From RGIG9060 sp045645985 (GTDB lineage: Bacteria > Spirochaetota > Spirochaetia > Treponematales > Treponemataceae), in NCBI GenBank assembly GCA_045645985.1, contig JAZRJV010000029.1:1-64000 (forward strand): a stretch of 64,000 bases of DNA, written 5' to 3'. Shown piece after piece: positions 25,302-33,509 of the stretch. The translations under genes were made by a program, and so were the position numbers. The number at the start of each line of letters is the position of its first letter. The stretch's first letter is position 1. A model generated the notes under the pieces. That model was not told where the DNA came from and made no database searches. It saw only the letters and a program-made list of their open reading frames with translations.

Positions 25302-25583
25302 ATGGAAAATTATCTTGATGAATTTAGAATGAATGTAAAATATTACAGAGAAAAATTAGGAATATCACAAACACAACTTTCTATTATTTGTGATTGTGGC
25401 TCTGGAACAATTGGAGGAATTGAATCTGGAAAAGCAAAGCCTTCTTTTGATATGATGATAAAAATTGCTCAAGCACTCAAGGTAACTCCTGCAGATTTAT
25501 TTATCAGAGATATTTCAAAATCTAAAACTGAACTCAAACAAGATTTAAAACAACAATTTGAACGAATTTTATGTAAGTTGTAA
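25302..25583 (+). CDS. XRE-family transcriptional regulator
   Basis: A 93-residue single-domain HTH protein. The motif is canonical: Y-R-E-K-L-G-I-S-Q-T-Q-L-S-I-I-C-D-C-G-S-G-T-I-G-G-I-E-S-G-K (helices 2 and 3 at residues 20-43), then P-S-F-D-M-M-I-K-I-A-Q-A-L-K-V-T-P-A-D-L-F. A short charged C-terminal helix may mediate dimerisation. There is no Shine-Dalgarno. It sits opposite the P-loop/hypothetical pair across an operator array, so it probably represses itself and perhaps that operon. Confidence 0.85.
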   Translation: MENYLDEFRMNVKYYREKLGISQTQLSIICDCGSGTIGGIESGKAKPSFDMMIKIAQALKVTPADLFIRDISKSKTELKQDLKQQFERILCKL

Positions 25584-25603
25584 AAAACTATCCACAAACA
25601 AAA

Positions 25604-25654
25604 AAAACACCTTTCCATACTTCACTTAAAAATGAAAGTACAAAAAGGTGTTTT
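25604..25654. terminator. Bidirectional terminator
   Basis: AAAACACCTTT (25604-25614) and AAAGGTGTTTT (25644-25654) make a perfect 11-bp stem; an inner TACTT/AAGTA-type pairing extends it. A and T runs flank both sides. It separates the XRE gene from the convergent carB-dapF gene. Confidence 0.82.
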
Positions 25655-25681
25655 GTTTAATAAAAGAATTATTAACAAATC

Positions 25682-28600
25682 CTAGATTTCGATTATACCT
25701 TCGTAAACTAATTCAGCTGAACCTGTTAAGTAAACTGTTTCGCCTGTGTAGTTTACAATAAGTTCACCGCCTTTTACTTTTACGGTAATATCTTCGTTCA
25801 TTGGGCAGTGTCCGTTTAAAACAGCAGCGATTGCAGCGGCACAAGCACCTGTTCCACAAGCTGGAGTTTCACCGTTTCCTCGTTCCCAAGTACGAACTTT
25901 TAATTCATTTCTGCCAACAACACGAACAAATTCTGCATTAACTCTACTTGGGAATGCTCTATGATTTTCAAATAGAGGTCCAATACGAGCAACATCGATT
26001 TTATCAACAAAACCACTGAATACAACACAATGTGGATTTCCAACAGAAAGTACAGTTGCAGAATAATCAATTCCTTCAACATTTATTGGAGCATTTACAA
26101 TAGCTTCTTTTCCTTCTGGAATTTGTATTCTTGTAGGAATATTGGCTGGAGTAAATTCAGGTTTTCCCATATCAACTTTTACAGAAGAAACTTTTCCATT
26201 TTGCATGTAAAGAGTTAAATATTTTACACCTGCTTCTGTTTCGATTGTCATATTTGCTGAATGTTCATCTGCCTTTTTTATCATATCTGCAATTCCGTTA
26301 ACATTATTGTCAAACAGATATTTTGCAACACAACGAATAGCATTTCCTGCCATTTTTCCTTCTGAACCATCTTGGTTAAAGATTCTCATTGCAGCATCAG
26401 CTTTATCAGAAAGAGAAACCATAACTAAAGAGTCAGCTCCAATTCCTTTTCGGCGGTTACAAAGACGAACACTCAATCCTTCTGGATTTTCTACAACTTG
26501 GTCGATAGCATTGAAAACGATAAAGTCATTTCCTGCACATTGCATTTTTGAGAAAGCCAACTTAGCTCTTGTATCTCTCAATTTATTGATATCAACTAAT
26601 TCTACATTGTTTACATTGTAATTAGAAGATAAACAATCAGCGATTGCATTTGCTGTATCAAGTGAAGTTAAACATGGAATATCTCTTTCAACTGCATGAC
26701 GACGCATTTTTACAGAGTCTGCTCTTGGGTCACGACCTTTTGCAGATGTAGAAATTACATAGTCAATTTTGCCAGAATCAAGAAGTGTTAATAAGTTATC
26801 TTCTGAATTTTCGTGGATTTTGTTTACAACTTTAACTTCCATTCCAAAGTCAGAAATTATTTTTGCATTTCCTTCTGTAGCATAAAGTTCAAATCCCATA
26901 TCGTAGAATTTTTTTGCTAAATCAGGAAGTTCATATTTATCAGTTTTTCTTACGCTGAATAAAACTCCACCATCTCGTTTCATTGAATATCCAGCAGCAA
27001 GTAAGCCTTTGAAAATTGCTTCTTCTCTAGTTGAAGCCAAACCTAAAACTTCACCAGTAGATTTCATTTCAGGTCCAAGATGAGTATCAACATCCATCAA
27101 TTTTTCAAAACTGAAAACTGGAACTTTTACTGCAAAGTATGGAGGATTTCTGTACAATCCTGTTCCGTATCCCATATCTTTAATTTTTTCACCAAGCATT
27201 GCACGAGTAGCAAGTTCTACCATTGGAACGCCTGTAACTTTACTGATATATGGAACTGTACGACTTGAACGAGGATTTACTTCGATAATATAAAGTTCAT
27301 TGTTGTAAATCAAATATTGAATATTTACTAAACCTTTTGTTCCAAGTTTTAGCGCTAAATCCTGACTTTGTTTTACAATTTTTTCTCTAAGAACATCATT
27401 CAAATTCCAACTTGGGTAAACTGCGATAGAATCTCCTGAGTGAATACCTGTTCTTTCAATGTGTTCCATAATTCCAGGAATAAGAACATCTTCACCATCA
27501 CAAATTCCATCAACTTCAAGTTCTACACCCATCATGTATTGGTCAATAAGAACTGGATTTTCAATTCCTTGTGCAAGAATGATTTTCATGTATTCTTTTA
27601 CATCATCATCGTTGAAAGCAACAATCATATTTTGTCCACCAAGAACATAACTTGGACGGAGCAATACAGGATAACCTAATTTTTTTGTTGCTTCTAAAGC
27701 TTCTTCACAAGTAAAGATTGTTAATCCTTTTGGACGATTGATATTTAATTTTTCACAAAGTTCTTCAAATCTTTCGCGGTCTTCTGCAAGGTCAATTGAG
27801 TTGGCACTTGTTCCTAAAATTTGAATTCCTTGGCTGTCTAAGAATTTTGTAAGTTTAATAGCAGTTTGACCACCGAATGCAACTACAACACCAATTGGTT
27901 TTTCTGTGTTGATAACGCCCATTACATCTTCTGGAGTAAGTGGTTCAAAATAAAGTCGGTCTGCTGTGTCAAAGTCTGTAGAAACTGTTTCTGGGTTATT
28001 GTTGATAATTGCAACTTCGTAACCAAGTTTTTTCAAATTCCATACACATTGAACACTTGCATAGTCAAATTCAATTCCCTGTCCGATACGAATTGGCCCA
28101 GAACCTAAAACTACGATAGTTCCTTTGCTTGAACGGTTTTTCAAAGTTGAAAGATAATTTGCTGATTCGTTTTCACAATTATATGCTGAATAGAAATATG
28201 GAGAATCACTTTCAAATCTTCCTGTACAAGTTGAAACTAATTTATAACTTGTTGGAATATGAGCAAGTTTTCCTTCTTTTACAAGTGATTTTGCTTTTTC
28301 TGCATCTTTTAGACTTCCTAAAGCACCTGTAATTTCTACACCAGAAATATCTTGAATTAACTTATCAGGGAATCCACCTTCTTTTAATGCTTTATATTTT
28401 TCTAAAGTGAGTTCTGCTTTTCCGTTTTTAACATCTTCTAAGAAATGTTCATTGTTAGCAATATTTTGGAATTTATCCAAGAACCACCAGTCAATTTTAC
28501 AAACATTATAAATTTCTTCGTGAGTCATGCAACCACGATAAATTGCTTCGTAAACTGCAAAAATTCTTTGGTCTGTACATTCTCCAACTCTGCGACGAAT

Positions 28601-29854
28601 ATCATCATCACTTTCTGTTGTAAATGCTTTTAAGCGCATTGAATTTACGCCGATTTCAGCTCCTCGCATTGACTTCATCATTGCTTCTTCAAAATTATGA
28701 CCAATAGCCATAACTTCTCCAGTAGCTTTCATCTGAGTTCCTAAATCGCGTTTTGCATAAACAAATTTATCAAATGGGAATCGAGGAAATTTAACAACTG
28801 TATAATCTAAAGATGGTCTGAAAAGTGAACCATCTGGATTTGATTTTGTAATTTCAGGAATTGTGTAACCGATAGCAATTAAAGTTGCAACTCTAGCAAT
28901 TGGATATCCTGATGCTTTTGATGCCAAAGCTGAAGAACGGCTAACACGAGGATTAACTTCGATTACTGCATAATCCATTGAATTTGGTTTTAATGCAAAT
29001 TGAACATTACATCCACCTTCAACTCCAAGAGCATTTACAATGTCCAATGCTGAATTTTGGAGCATTTCGTATTCGGCTTTGTTTAGTGATGCTGTAGGAG
29101 CCATAACGATAGAATCTCCAGTATGAACTCCAACTGGATCAATATTTTCCATAGGACAAATTGGAATACAGTTTCCTGCACTATCGCGCATAACTTCAAA
29201 TTCAACTTCTTTCCAACCTGTAATACATTTTTCTACAAGAATCTGATGGATAGGAGAACGATGCAATCCGTTAGAAGCGATTTCAACCATATCATCGTGA
29301 TTGTATGCAATTCCACCACCTGTTCCACCAAGTGTAAATGCTGGACGAATAATTACTGGATAGTCAAGAACTTCTTCAGCATATTTGATAGCAGCATCTA
29401 ATTCTGTGTGAACTTCTGAAGGAATACATGGCTGATTGATACTTGCCAAACAGTCTTTGAATCCCTGACGGTCTTCTGCCTTATCAATTGTTTCTGGATT
29501 TGCTCCTAAAAGCTGAACATTATGTTTTTCTAAAAATCCTGATTTTGCCAATTCCATTGAAAGTGTTAAACCTGTTTGACCTCCCAATGTAGAAAGCAAA
29601 CTGTCTGGCTTTTCTTTTTCAATGATACGCATTACAGTTTCAAGGGTGAGTGGCTCAATGTAGATTTCATCAGCCATTGCGTGATCTGTCATCAATGTTG
29701 CAGGGTTTGAATTTACAAGAACAACTTCTAGTCCTTTTTCTTTTAATGCTTTACAAGCTTGATTTCCTGCATAGTCGAATTCTGCTGCTTGTCCAATAAT
29801 GATTGGTCCAGAACCGATAACCATGACTTTCTTAATGTTCTTTTTTAGTGGCAT
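25682..29854 (-). CDS. carB-dapF: Fusion: carbamoyl-phosphate synthase large subunit CarB with diaminopimelate epimerase DapF
   Basis: One uninterrupted 1390-residue frame. Residues 1 to about 1070 are a complete CarB: N-terminal ATP-grasp half (V-M-V-I-G-S-G-P-I-I-I-G-Q-A-A-E-F-D-Y), central oligomerisation region, second ATP-grasp half (V-L-G-S-G-P-I-R-I-G-Q-G-I-E-F-D-Y), and the regulatory MGS-like domain (F-S-V-R-K-T-D-K, D-Y-V-I-S-T-S). Residues 1099-1390 (25682-26560) are a complete DapF: A-G-N-D-F-I-V, active-site Cys1175 in A-G-N-A-I-R-C and Cys1333 in P-A-C-G-T-G-A-C. CarB makes carbamoyl phosphate for arginine and pyrimidines; DapF makes meso-diaminopimelate on the lysine pathway. 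Both halves look intact, so the product should be bifunctional. GTAGGAG upstream is a good Shine-Dalgarno. No carA is in the window. Confidence 0.93.
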   Translation of the reverse strand: MPLKKNIKKVMVIGSGPIIIGQAAEFDYAGNQACKALKEKGLEVVLVNSNPATLMTDHAMADEIYIEPLTLETVMRIIEKEKPDSLLSTLGGQTGLTLSMELAKSGFLEKHNVQLLGANPETIDKAEDRQGFKDCLASINQPCIPSEVHTELDAAIKYAEEVLDYPVIIRPAFTLGGTGGGIAYNHDDMVEIASNGLHRSPIHQILVEKCITGWKEVEFEVMRDSAGNCIPICPMENIDPVGVHTGDSIVMAPTASLNKAEYEMLQNSALDIVNALGVEGGCNVQFALKPNSMDYAVIEVNPRVSRSSALASKASGYPIARVATLIAIGYTIPEITKSNPDGSLFRPSLDYTVVKFPRFPFDKFVYAKRDLGTQMKATGEVMAIGHNFEEAMMKSMRGAEIGVNSMRLKAFTTESDDDIRRRVGECTDQRIFAVYEAIYRGCMTHEEIYNVCKIDWWFLDKFQNIANNEHFLEDVKNGKAELTLEKYKALKEGGFPDKLIQDISGVEITGALGSLKDAEKAKSLVKEGKLAHIPTSYKLVSTCTGRFESDSPYFYSAYNCENESANYLSTLKNRSSKGTIVVLGSGPIRIGQGIEFDYASVQCVWNLKKLGYEVAIINNNPETVSTDFDTADRLYFEPLTPEDVMGVINTEKPIGVVVAFGGQTAIKLTKFLDSQGIQILGTSANSIDLAEDRERFEELCEKLNINRPKGLTIFTCEEALEATKKLGYPVLLRPSYVLGGQNMIVAFNDDDVKEYMKIILAQGIENPVLIDQYMMGVELEVDGICDGEDVLIPGIMEHIERTGIHSGDSIAVYPSWNLNDVLREKIVKQSQDLALKLGTKGLVNIQYLIYNNELYIIEVNPRSSRTVPYISKVTGVPMVELATRAMLGEKIKDMGYGTGLYRNPPYFAVKVPVFSFEKLMDVDTHLGPEMKSTGEVLGLASTREEAIFKGLLAAGYSMKRDGGVLFSVRKTDKYELPDLAKKFYDMGFELYATEGNAKIISDFGMEVKVVNKIHENSEDNLLTLLDSGKIDYVISTSAKGRDPRADSVKMRRHAVERDIPCLTSLDTANAIADCLSSNYNVNNVELVDINKLRDTRAKLAFSKMQCAGNDFIVFNAIDQVVENPEGLSVRLCNRRKGIGADSLVMVSLSDKADAAMRIFNQDGSEGKMAGNAIRCVAKYLFDNNVNGIADMIKKADEHSANMTIETEAGVKYLTLYMQNGKVSSVKVDMGKPEFTPANIPTRIQIPEGKEAIVNAPINVEGIDYSATVLSVGNPHCVVFSGFVDKIDVARIGPLFENHRAFPSRVNAEFVRVVGRNELKVRTWERGNGETPACGTGACAAAIAAVLNGHCPMNEDITVKVKGGELIVNYTGETVYLTGSAELVYEGIIEI

Positions 29855-29915
29855 AATAAGTCTCCTACTAAAACTTAATTATACAAAAAATCATTTTTTA
29901 TGAATAGTAGTTATA

Positions 29916-29944
29916 TTGAAAAAAATATCTTTTTATATTATTCT
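29916..29944 (+). promoter_or_regulatory. Promoter of the ECF S component-trkAH operon, predicted leaderless
   Basis: TTGAAA (29916-29921), 17 bases, TATTCT (29939-29944), six bases to ATG at 29951. The frame is open upstream to 29900, but that ATG precedes the promoter. Confidence 0.65.
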
Positions 29945-29950
29945 ACGGGT

Positions 29951-30577
29951 ATGAAAAGAAGAACAGCACATGAAACAATAAAAGCAATTACAATCACAGC
30001 ATCTATGGGTGCTTTAATTATTGTTATGGGACTTACACATATTGGTTTTATCCCTTGGTTTTCTGGTGCATCTATTACAATTATGCAAATTCCAGTTATT
30101 CTTGCAGCTCTAATTGCAGGAAAATATAGTGGACTTGGAACTGGACTTATTTTTGGAATTTTCAGTTTAATTCAAGCAGCAATCGCACCAATTGGGCCAC
30201 TTGATCCATTTTTTGTAAATCCTTTAGTTTCAATTTTACCAAGATGTTTAATGGGACTTTGTGCATTTTGGTGTTTTGCTTTTTTTAACAAAATTCCAAA
30301 ATTCCCTAAAATTGCAAATTACGCAATTAGTGGATTATTCGCATCCATTGTAAATACTTGTCTTGTACTTTTAATGCTTGTTGTTTTTAAAGCTATAGAC
30401 TTTAAAATGTTTATTGCAATTTTTATTGCCAACGGACTTTTAGAAGCAGCAGCATCTGCAGTGATAACTACTATTGTTATGACACTTATCACAATGCCTA
30501 AAAAGAAATCTAAATTTTCTGATGACGATGAATCAGAAAATACAGAAATAAAAGAGAAAGACAGTTCTGAAGAATGA
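29951..30577 (+). CDS. ECF transporter S component, substrate unknown
   Basis: A 208-residue polytopic membrane protein with the layout of energy-coupling-factor substrate-binding subunits: six hydrophobic segments, F-I-P-W-F near residue 35, I-M-Q-I-P-V-I-L-A-A-L-I-A-G near 47-60, and G-L-G-T-G-L-I-F-G-I-F-S-L near 66-78. These are the conserved positions by which S components contact their T subunit and substrate. A Lys/Glu/Asp-rich tail ends the protein. S components supply vitamins or other micronutrients; the usual ATPase and EcfT subunits are not nearby. The stop codon overlaps the trkA start by four bases, which is tight coupling to potassium uptake and not an expected partner. Confidence 0.82.
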   Translation: MKRRTAHETIKAITITASMGALIIVMGLTHIGFIPWFSGASITIMQIPVILAALIAGKYSGLGTGLIFGIFSLIQAAIAPIGPLDPFFVNPLVSILPRCLMGLCAFWCFAFFNKIPKFPKIANYAISGLFASIVNTCLVLLMLVVFKAIDFKMFIAIFIANGLLEAAASAVITTIVMTLITMPKKKSKFSDDDESENTEIKEKDSSEE

Positions 30578-31995
30578 AAGTAATTATTATAGGTGCTGGT
30601 TTTACTGGCACCCAATTAGCAAAACGACTAATCGCAGACCAAAATGATGTTGTCTTAATTGATAAAAATGAAGAAGTCGTACGTCATGCTTCAAATCGCT
30701 TAGATTGTATGGTTGTACATGCCAATGGAAACAACTTAGATACATTAATTGAAGTTGGAATTGCTAAAGCTGATGCCTTAGTCGCTCTAACAGAATCAGA
30801 TGAATTAAATATGATAACTTGCTCTTTAGTTCAGTCTGTATATCCAAAAGTTCTAAAAATTGCCCGAGTTCGTAACGAAAGTTACTATCCAAACGAAAAA
30901 TCAATCACTCAAAAAGAGCAACGAGCCTTGTACGGAATCGATTTTATGGTTCATCCAGACTTTGAAGCTGCAAGTGCCATTGTAAATGCTGTTGAACATG
31001 GAGCAATCTCTGATGTTTTAGAAATTGAAGATTCTCCTTACGAAGTTGCAAGAGTAACTATTGAACGAGGATGCAAACTTGAAGGTCTCACTTTACAAAA
31101 CATAAAACAAATAACAAAATTGAATTTTCTTATTGCTTATGTTGAAAAAGATGGTGAAACTTTTATGCCTACAGGCTCTACAATTTTACAAGCAGAAAGT
31201 AGAATTGGAATTCTTGCAAACAAAGATATAATGAAAGAAGTTTTTGAACTTTGTGGTTCTAAAACTCAAAAATTAAAACAAATTGCTCTTGTGGGAGCAG
31301 GAAGAATTGGAAATCTAATTGCAGAACATCTTATTGAAGAACCTAAAAAACAGTCTATTTTTTCTAAATTAAAATTTTCAAACAAACATTATTCACAAGA
31401 TTTTGTAATTATTGATGAAGATGAGCAAAAAGCAAAAATTGCTTCTGAGAGATTTCAATCTGCAACAGTTTATAAAGCAGATATTACAGACGAAAGTTTT
31501 ATTGAAGAAGAAGATTTAAGCAAATTTGACTTAGTAATTGCTGCCACAAATAATCACGAAAAAAATATTGTAACTGCCGCCTACTTTAAATCCCTTGGAG
31601 TTGATAGAACAATTTCTCTTGTTTCTAGTGGAAGTTTTGCACTAATTGCTAGAAATATCGGAATTGATGTTGCCGTTCCTATAAAAGACGCAGTTATCGA
31701 TAGTATCATAAGTCATCTAAAAGGAAAAAGTATTACAGGTGTTCATACGGTTTCAGAAGGTGAACTTGAAATTGTCGAAATTATTATTTCTAGCAAAGCC
31801 AAAATCGTTGGAAAACAAATTAAAGAAATTTCAAAACCGGGAAGTTTTATCATCTTATTGATAAAAGAAGACCAAACTGAAACTTACAAAGTTCCAGACG
31901 GAAATACAGTTTTAGAAAAAGGCGATAAATTGGTTATCATTACAAAAACCACAAGTAACGCTGAAATCACTCAACTTTTTGGAGCCGATGAATGA
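30574..31995 (+). CDS. trkA: Trk potassium uptake system regulatory subunit TrkA
   Basis: A 473-residue cytoplasmic subunit that gates the TrkH channel through NAD(H)/ATP binding. It carries two Rossmann/RCK units in tandem: I-I-I-G-A-G-F-T-G-T-Q-L-A near residues 4-16, and A-L-V-G-A-G-R-I-G-N-L-I-A near 237-249, each followed by a TrkA_C-like domain (E-V-A-R-V-T-I, then the last 85 residues with V-P-D-G-N-T-V-L-E-K-G-D-K-L). Length and layout fit full-length two-RCK TrkA as in Gram-negative bacteria. Start ATG overlaps the ECF stop codon and the stop overlaps the trkH start (ATGA). Confidence 0.93.
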   Translation: MKVIIIGAGFTGTQLAKRLIADQNDVVLIDKNEEVVRHASNRLDCMVVHANGNNLDTLIEVGIAKADALVALTESDELNMITCSLVQSVYPKVLKIARVRNESYYPNEKSITQKEQRALYGIDFMVHPDFEAASAIVNAVEHGAISDVLEIEDSPYEVARVTIERGCKLEGLTLQNIKQITKLNFLIAYVEKDGETFMPTGSTILQAESRIGILANKDIMKEVFELCGSKTQKLKQIALVGAGRIGNLIAEHLIEEPKKQSIFSKLKFSNKHYSQDFVIIDEDEQKAKIASERFQSATVYKADITDESFIEEEDLSKFDLVIAATNNHEKNIVTAAYFKSLGVDRTISLVSSGSFALIARNIGIDVAVPIKDAVIDSIISHLKGKSITGVHTVSEGELEIVEIIISSKAKIVGKQIKEISKPGSFIILLIKEDQTETYKVPDGNTVLEKGDKLVIITKTTSNAEITQLFGADE

Positions 31996-33437
31996 AATTC
32001 TTTTCATTTGTGAGACTACTTTTCATACTTCTTTCTGTAGTTGCAATTTCAATGTTAATTCCCTTAATAGTTGCTTTTGCCTACGGTGAAGTTGGTGTTT
32101 ATGTTCCTTTTTTAATTCCGATTTTATCCTGTATTTCTCTTGGCATTATTTTTTATTTTATTGGCAAAAATCAAAAGATAAAATTATCAATTCGTTCAGG
32201 CTTTGCAATCGTTGCAATTTTCTGGATATGTGCAAGTTTTTTAGGATCTCTACCTATTTATTTATCAGGATTTGCAAAATCATTTACAGATGCTTTTTTT
32301 GAAAGTGTTTCAGGTTTTTCTACAACAGGTGCCACAATTTTTTCCGATGTAGAAATTTTACCTCGTTCAATAAATCTTTGGCGATGTCAAATGCATTGGC
32401 TTGGTGGTATGGGAATCGTTGTTTTAACAGTTGCTTTAATGCCAATTTTAGGCGTTGGTGGATTTAAACTAATTAAAGCCGAAACAACAGGTCCAGAAAA
32501 AGATAAAATCACTCCTAAAATTACAGTTACTGCAAAAATTTTATGGATAATTTATGTTTCTTTTACAGCAGCCCAAACAATTCTTTTAATGTTTGCAGGA
32601 ATGGATTTTGTAGATGCTCTTTCCCACGCATTTTCAACACTTGGTACTGGCGGATTTTCTACAAAAAACTCTAGCATTGGATTTTACAATTCTGATGCAA
32701 TCCAATGGATTTGTACTGCTTTTATGATTTTTTCTGCTGTCAACTTTAGTTTATACTTCAAACTTTTTACAGGAAATGCAAAAGAACTTATTACAAATAC
32801 AGAATTTAAAGCCTTTCTTGGAATTTTATTTACATCAATTTTCATTGTAACTTTAGCAATTTTGCCACAATATCAAAACTTTTTTACTTCATTTAGATAT
32901 TCTGCTTTTCATGTTGCATCAATTATGAGTACAACTGGATTTGCTACACAAAATTATCTTGAATGGGTTTCTTTAGCCCAAATTGTCTTATTTTTCCTAA
33001 TGTTTGTGGGTGGAAGTTCTGGTTCAACTTCTGGTGGTGTAAAAGTTATTCGTTGGGTTATTTTAGCAAAACAATCCACAAATGAAACTTTAAAAATGCT
33101 ACATCCTCACGGAATTTTTAGCATCCGAATAAACGGCAGAGCCGGAAGAAATGATGTTGTTTACAATGTTAGTGCATTTTTCTTTTTGTATGCACTTTTA
33201 GTTTTGATTACAACAATTATCACTTCTATTGGTGGTTCTGATATTTTAACTTCATTTACGGCTTCACTTTCTGTAGTTGGCAATATCGGGCCAGGATTTG
33301 GAAAAATTGGACCAATGGATAATTTTGCTCAATTTGCTCCTGCTATAAAATGGTGGTACTGTTTTGCAATGCTTGCAGGTCGTCTTGAACTTTACACAAT
33401 GATTATTTTCTTTAACAAAGCCTTCTGGAAAAAATAG
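31992..33437 (+). CDS. trkH: Trk potassium uptake channel subunit TrkH
   Basis: A 481-residue membrane protein of the TrkH/KtrB superfamily. Four pore-loop repeats are visible: S-V-S-G-F-S-T-T-G-A-T near residue 104, S-T-L-G-T-G-G-F-S-T near 215, M-S-T-T-G-F-A-T near 315, and S-V-V-G-N-I-G-P-G-F near 427, each with the selectivity-filter Gly. The D1-D4 arrangement with two membrane helices per pore loop is normal. It forms the K+ path, driven by TrkA. Operon with the ECF S component and trkA, ending in a strong terminator. Confidence 0.93.
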   Translation: MKFFSFVRLLFILLSVVAISMLIPLIVAFAYGEVGVYVPFLIPILSCISLGIIFYFIGKNQKIKLSIRSGFAIVAIFWICASFLGSLPIYLSGFAKSFTDAFFESVSGFSTTGATIFSDVEILPRSINLWRCQMHWLGGMGIVVLTVALMPILGVGGFKLIKAETTGPEKDKITPKITVTAKILWIIYVSFTAAQTILLMFAGMDFVDALSHAFSTLGTGGFSTKNSSIGFYNSDAIQWICTAFMIFSAVNFSLYFKLFTGNAKELITNTEFKAFLGILFTSIFIVTLAILPQYQNFFTSFRYSAFHVASIMSTTGFATQNYLEWVSLAQIVLFFLMFVGGSSGSTSGGVKVIRWVILAKQSTNETLKMLHPHGIFSIRINGRAGRNDVVYNVSAFFFLYALLVLITTIITSIGGSDILTSFTASLSVVGNIGPGFGKIGPMDNFAQFAPAIKWWYCFAMLAGRLELYTMIIFFNKAFWKK

Positions 33438-33452
33438 GGTTCTAGAAAAAGG

Positions 33453-33494
33453 ACTTCACACAAGGAACAATTTTACAAACTCATTGTGTGAAGT
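33453..33494. terminator. Bidirectional terminator
   Basis: ACTTCACACAA (33453-33463) and TTGTGTGAAGT (33484-33494) form a perfect 11-bp stem with a 20-base loop. It lies between trkH and the convergent envelope operon. Confidence 0.8.
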
Positions 33495-33509
33495 TTAAAT
33501 AAGGATGTT

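Noticed and set aside
26500..26620. CarB-DapF as an assembly or frameshift artefact
   Set aside because: The frame is continuous through the linker, both halves keep all expected motifs, and there is no sign of an internal stop codon or start site with Shine-Dalgarno.
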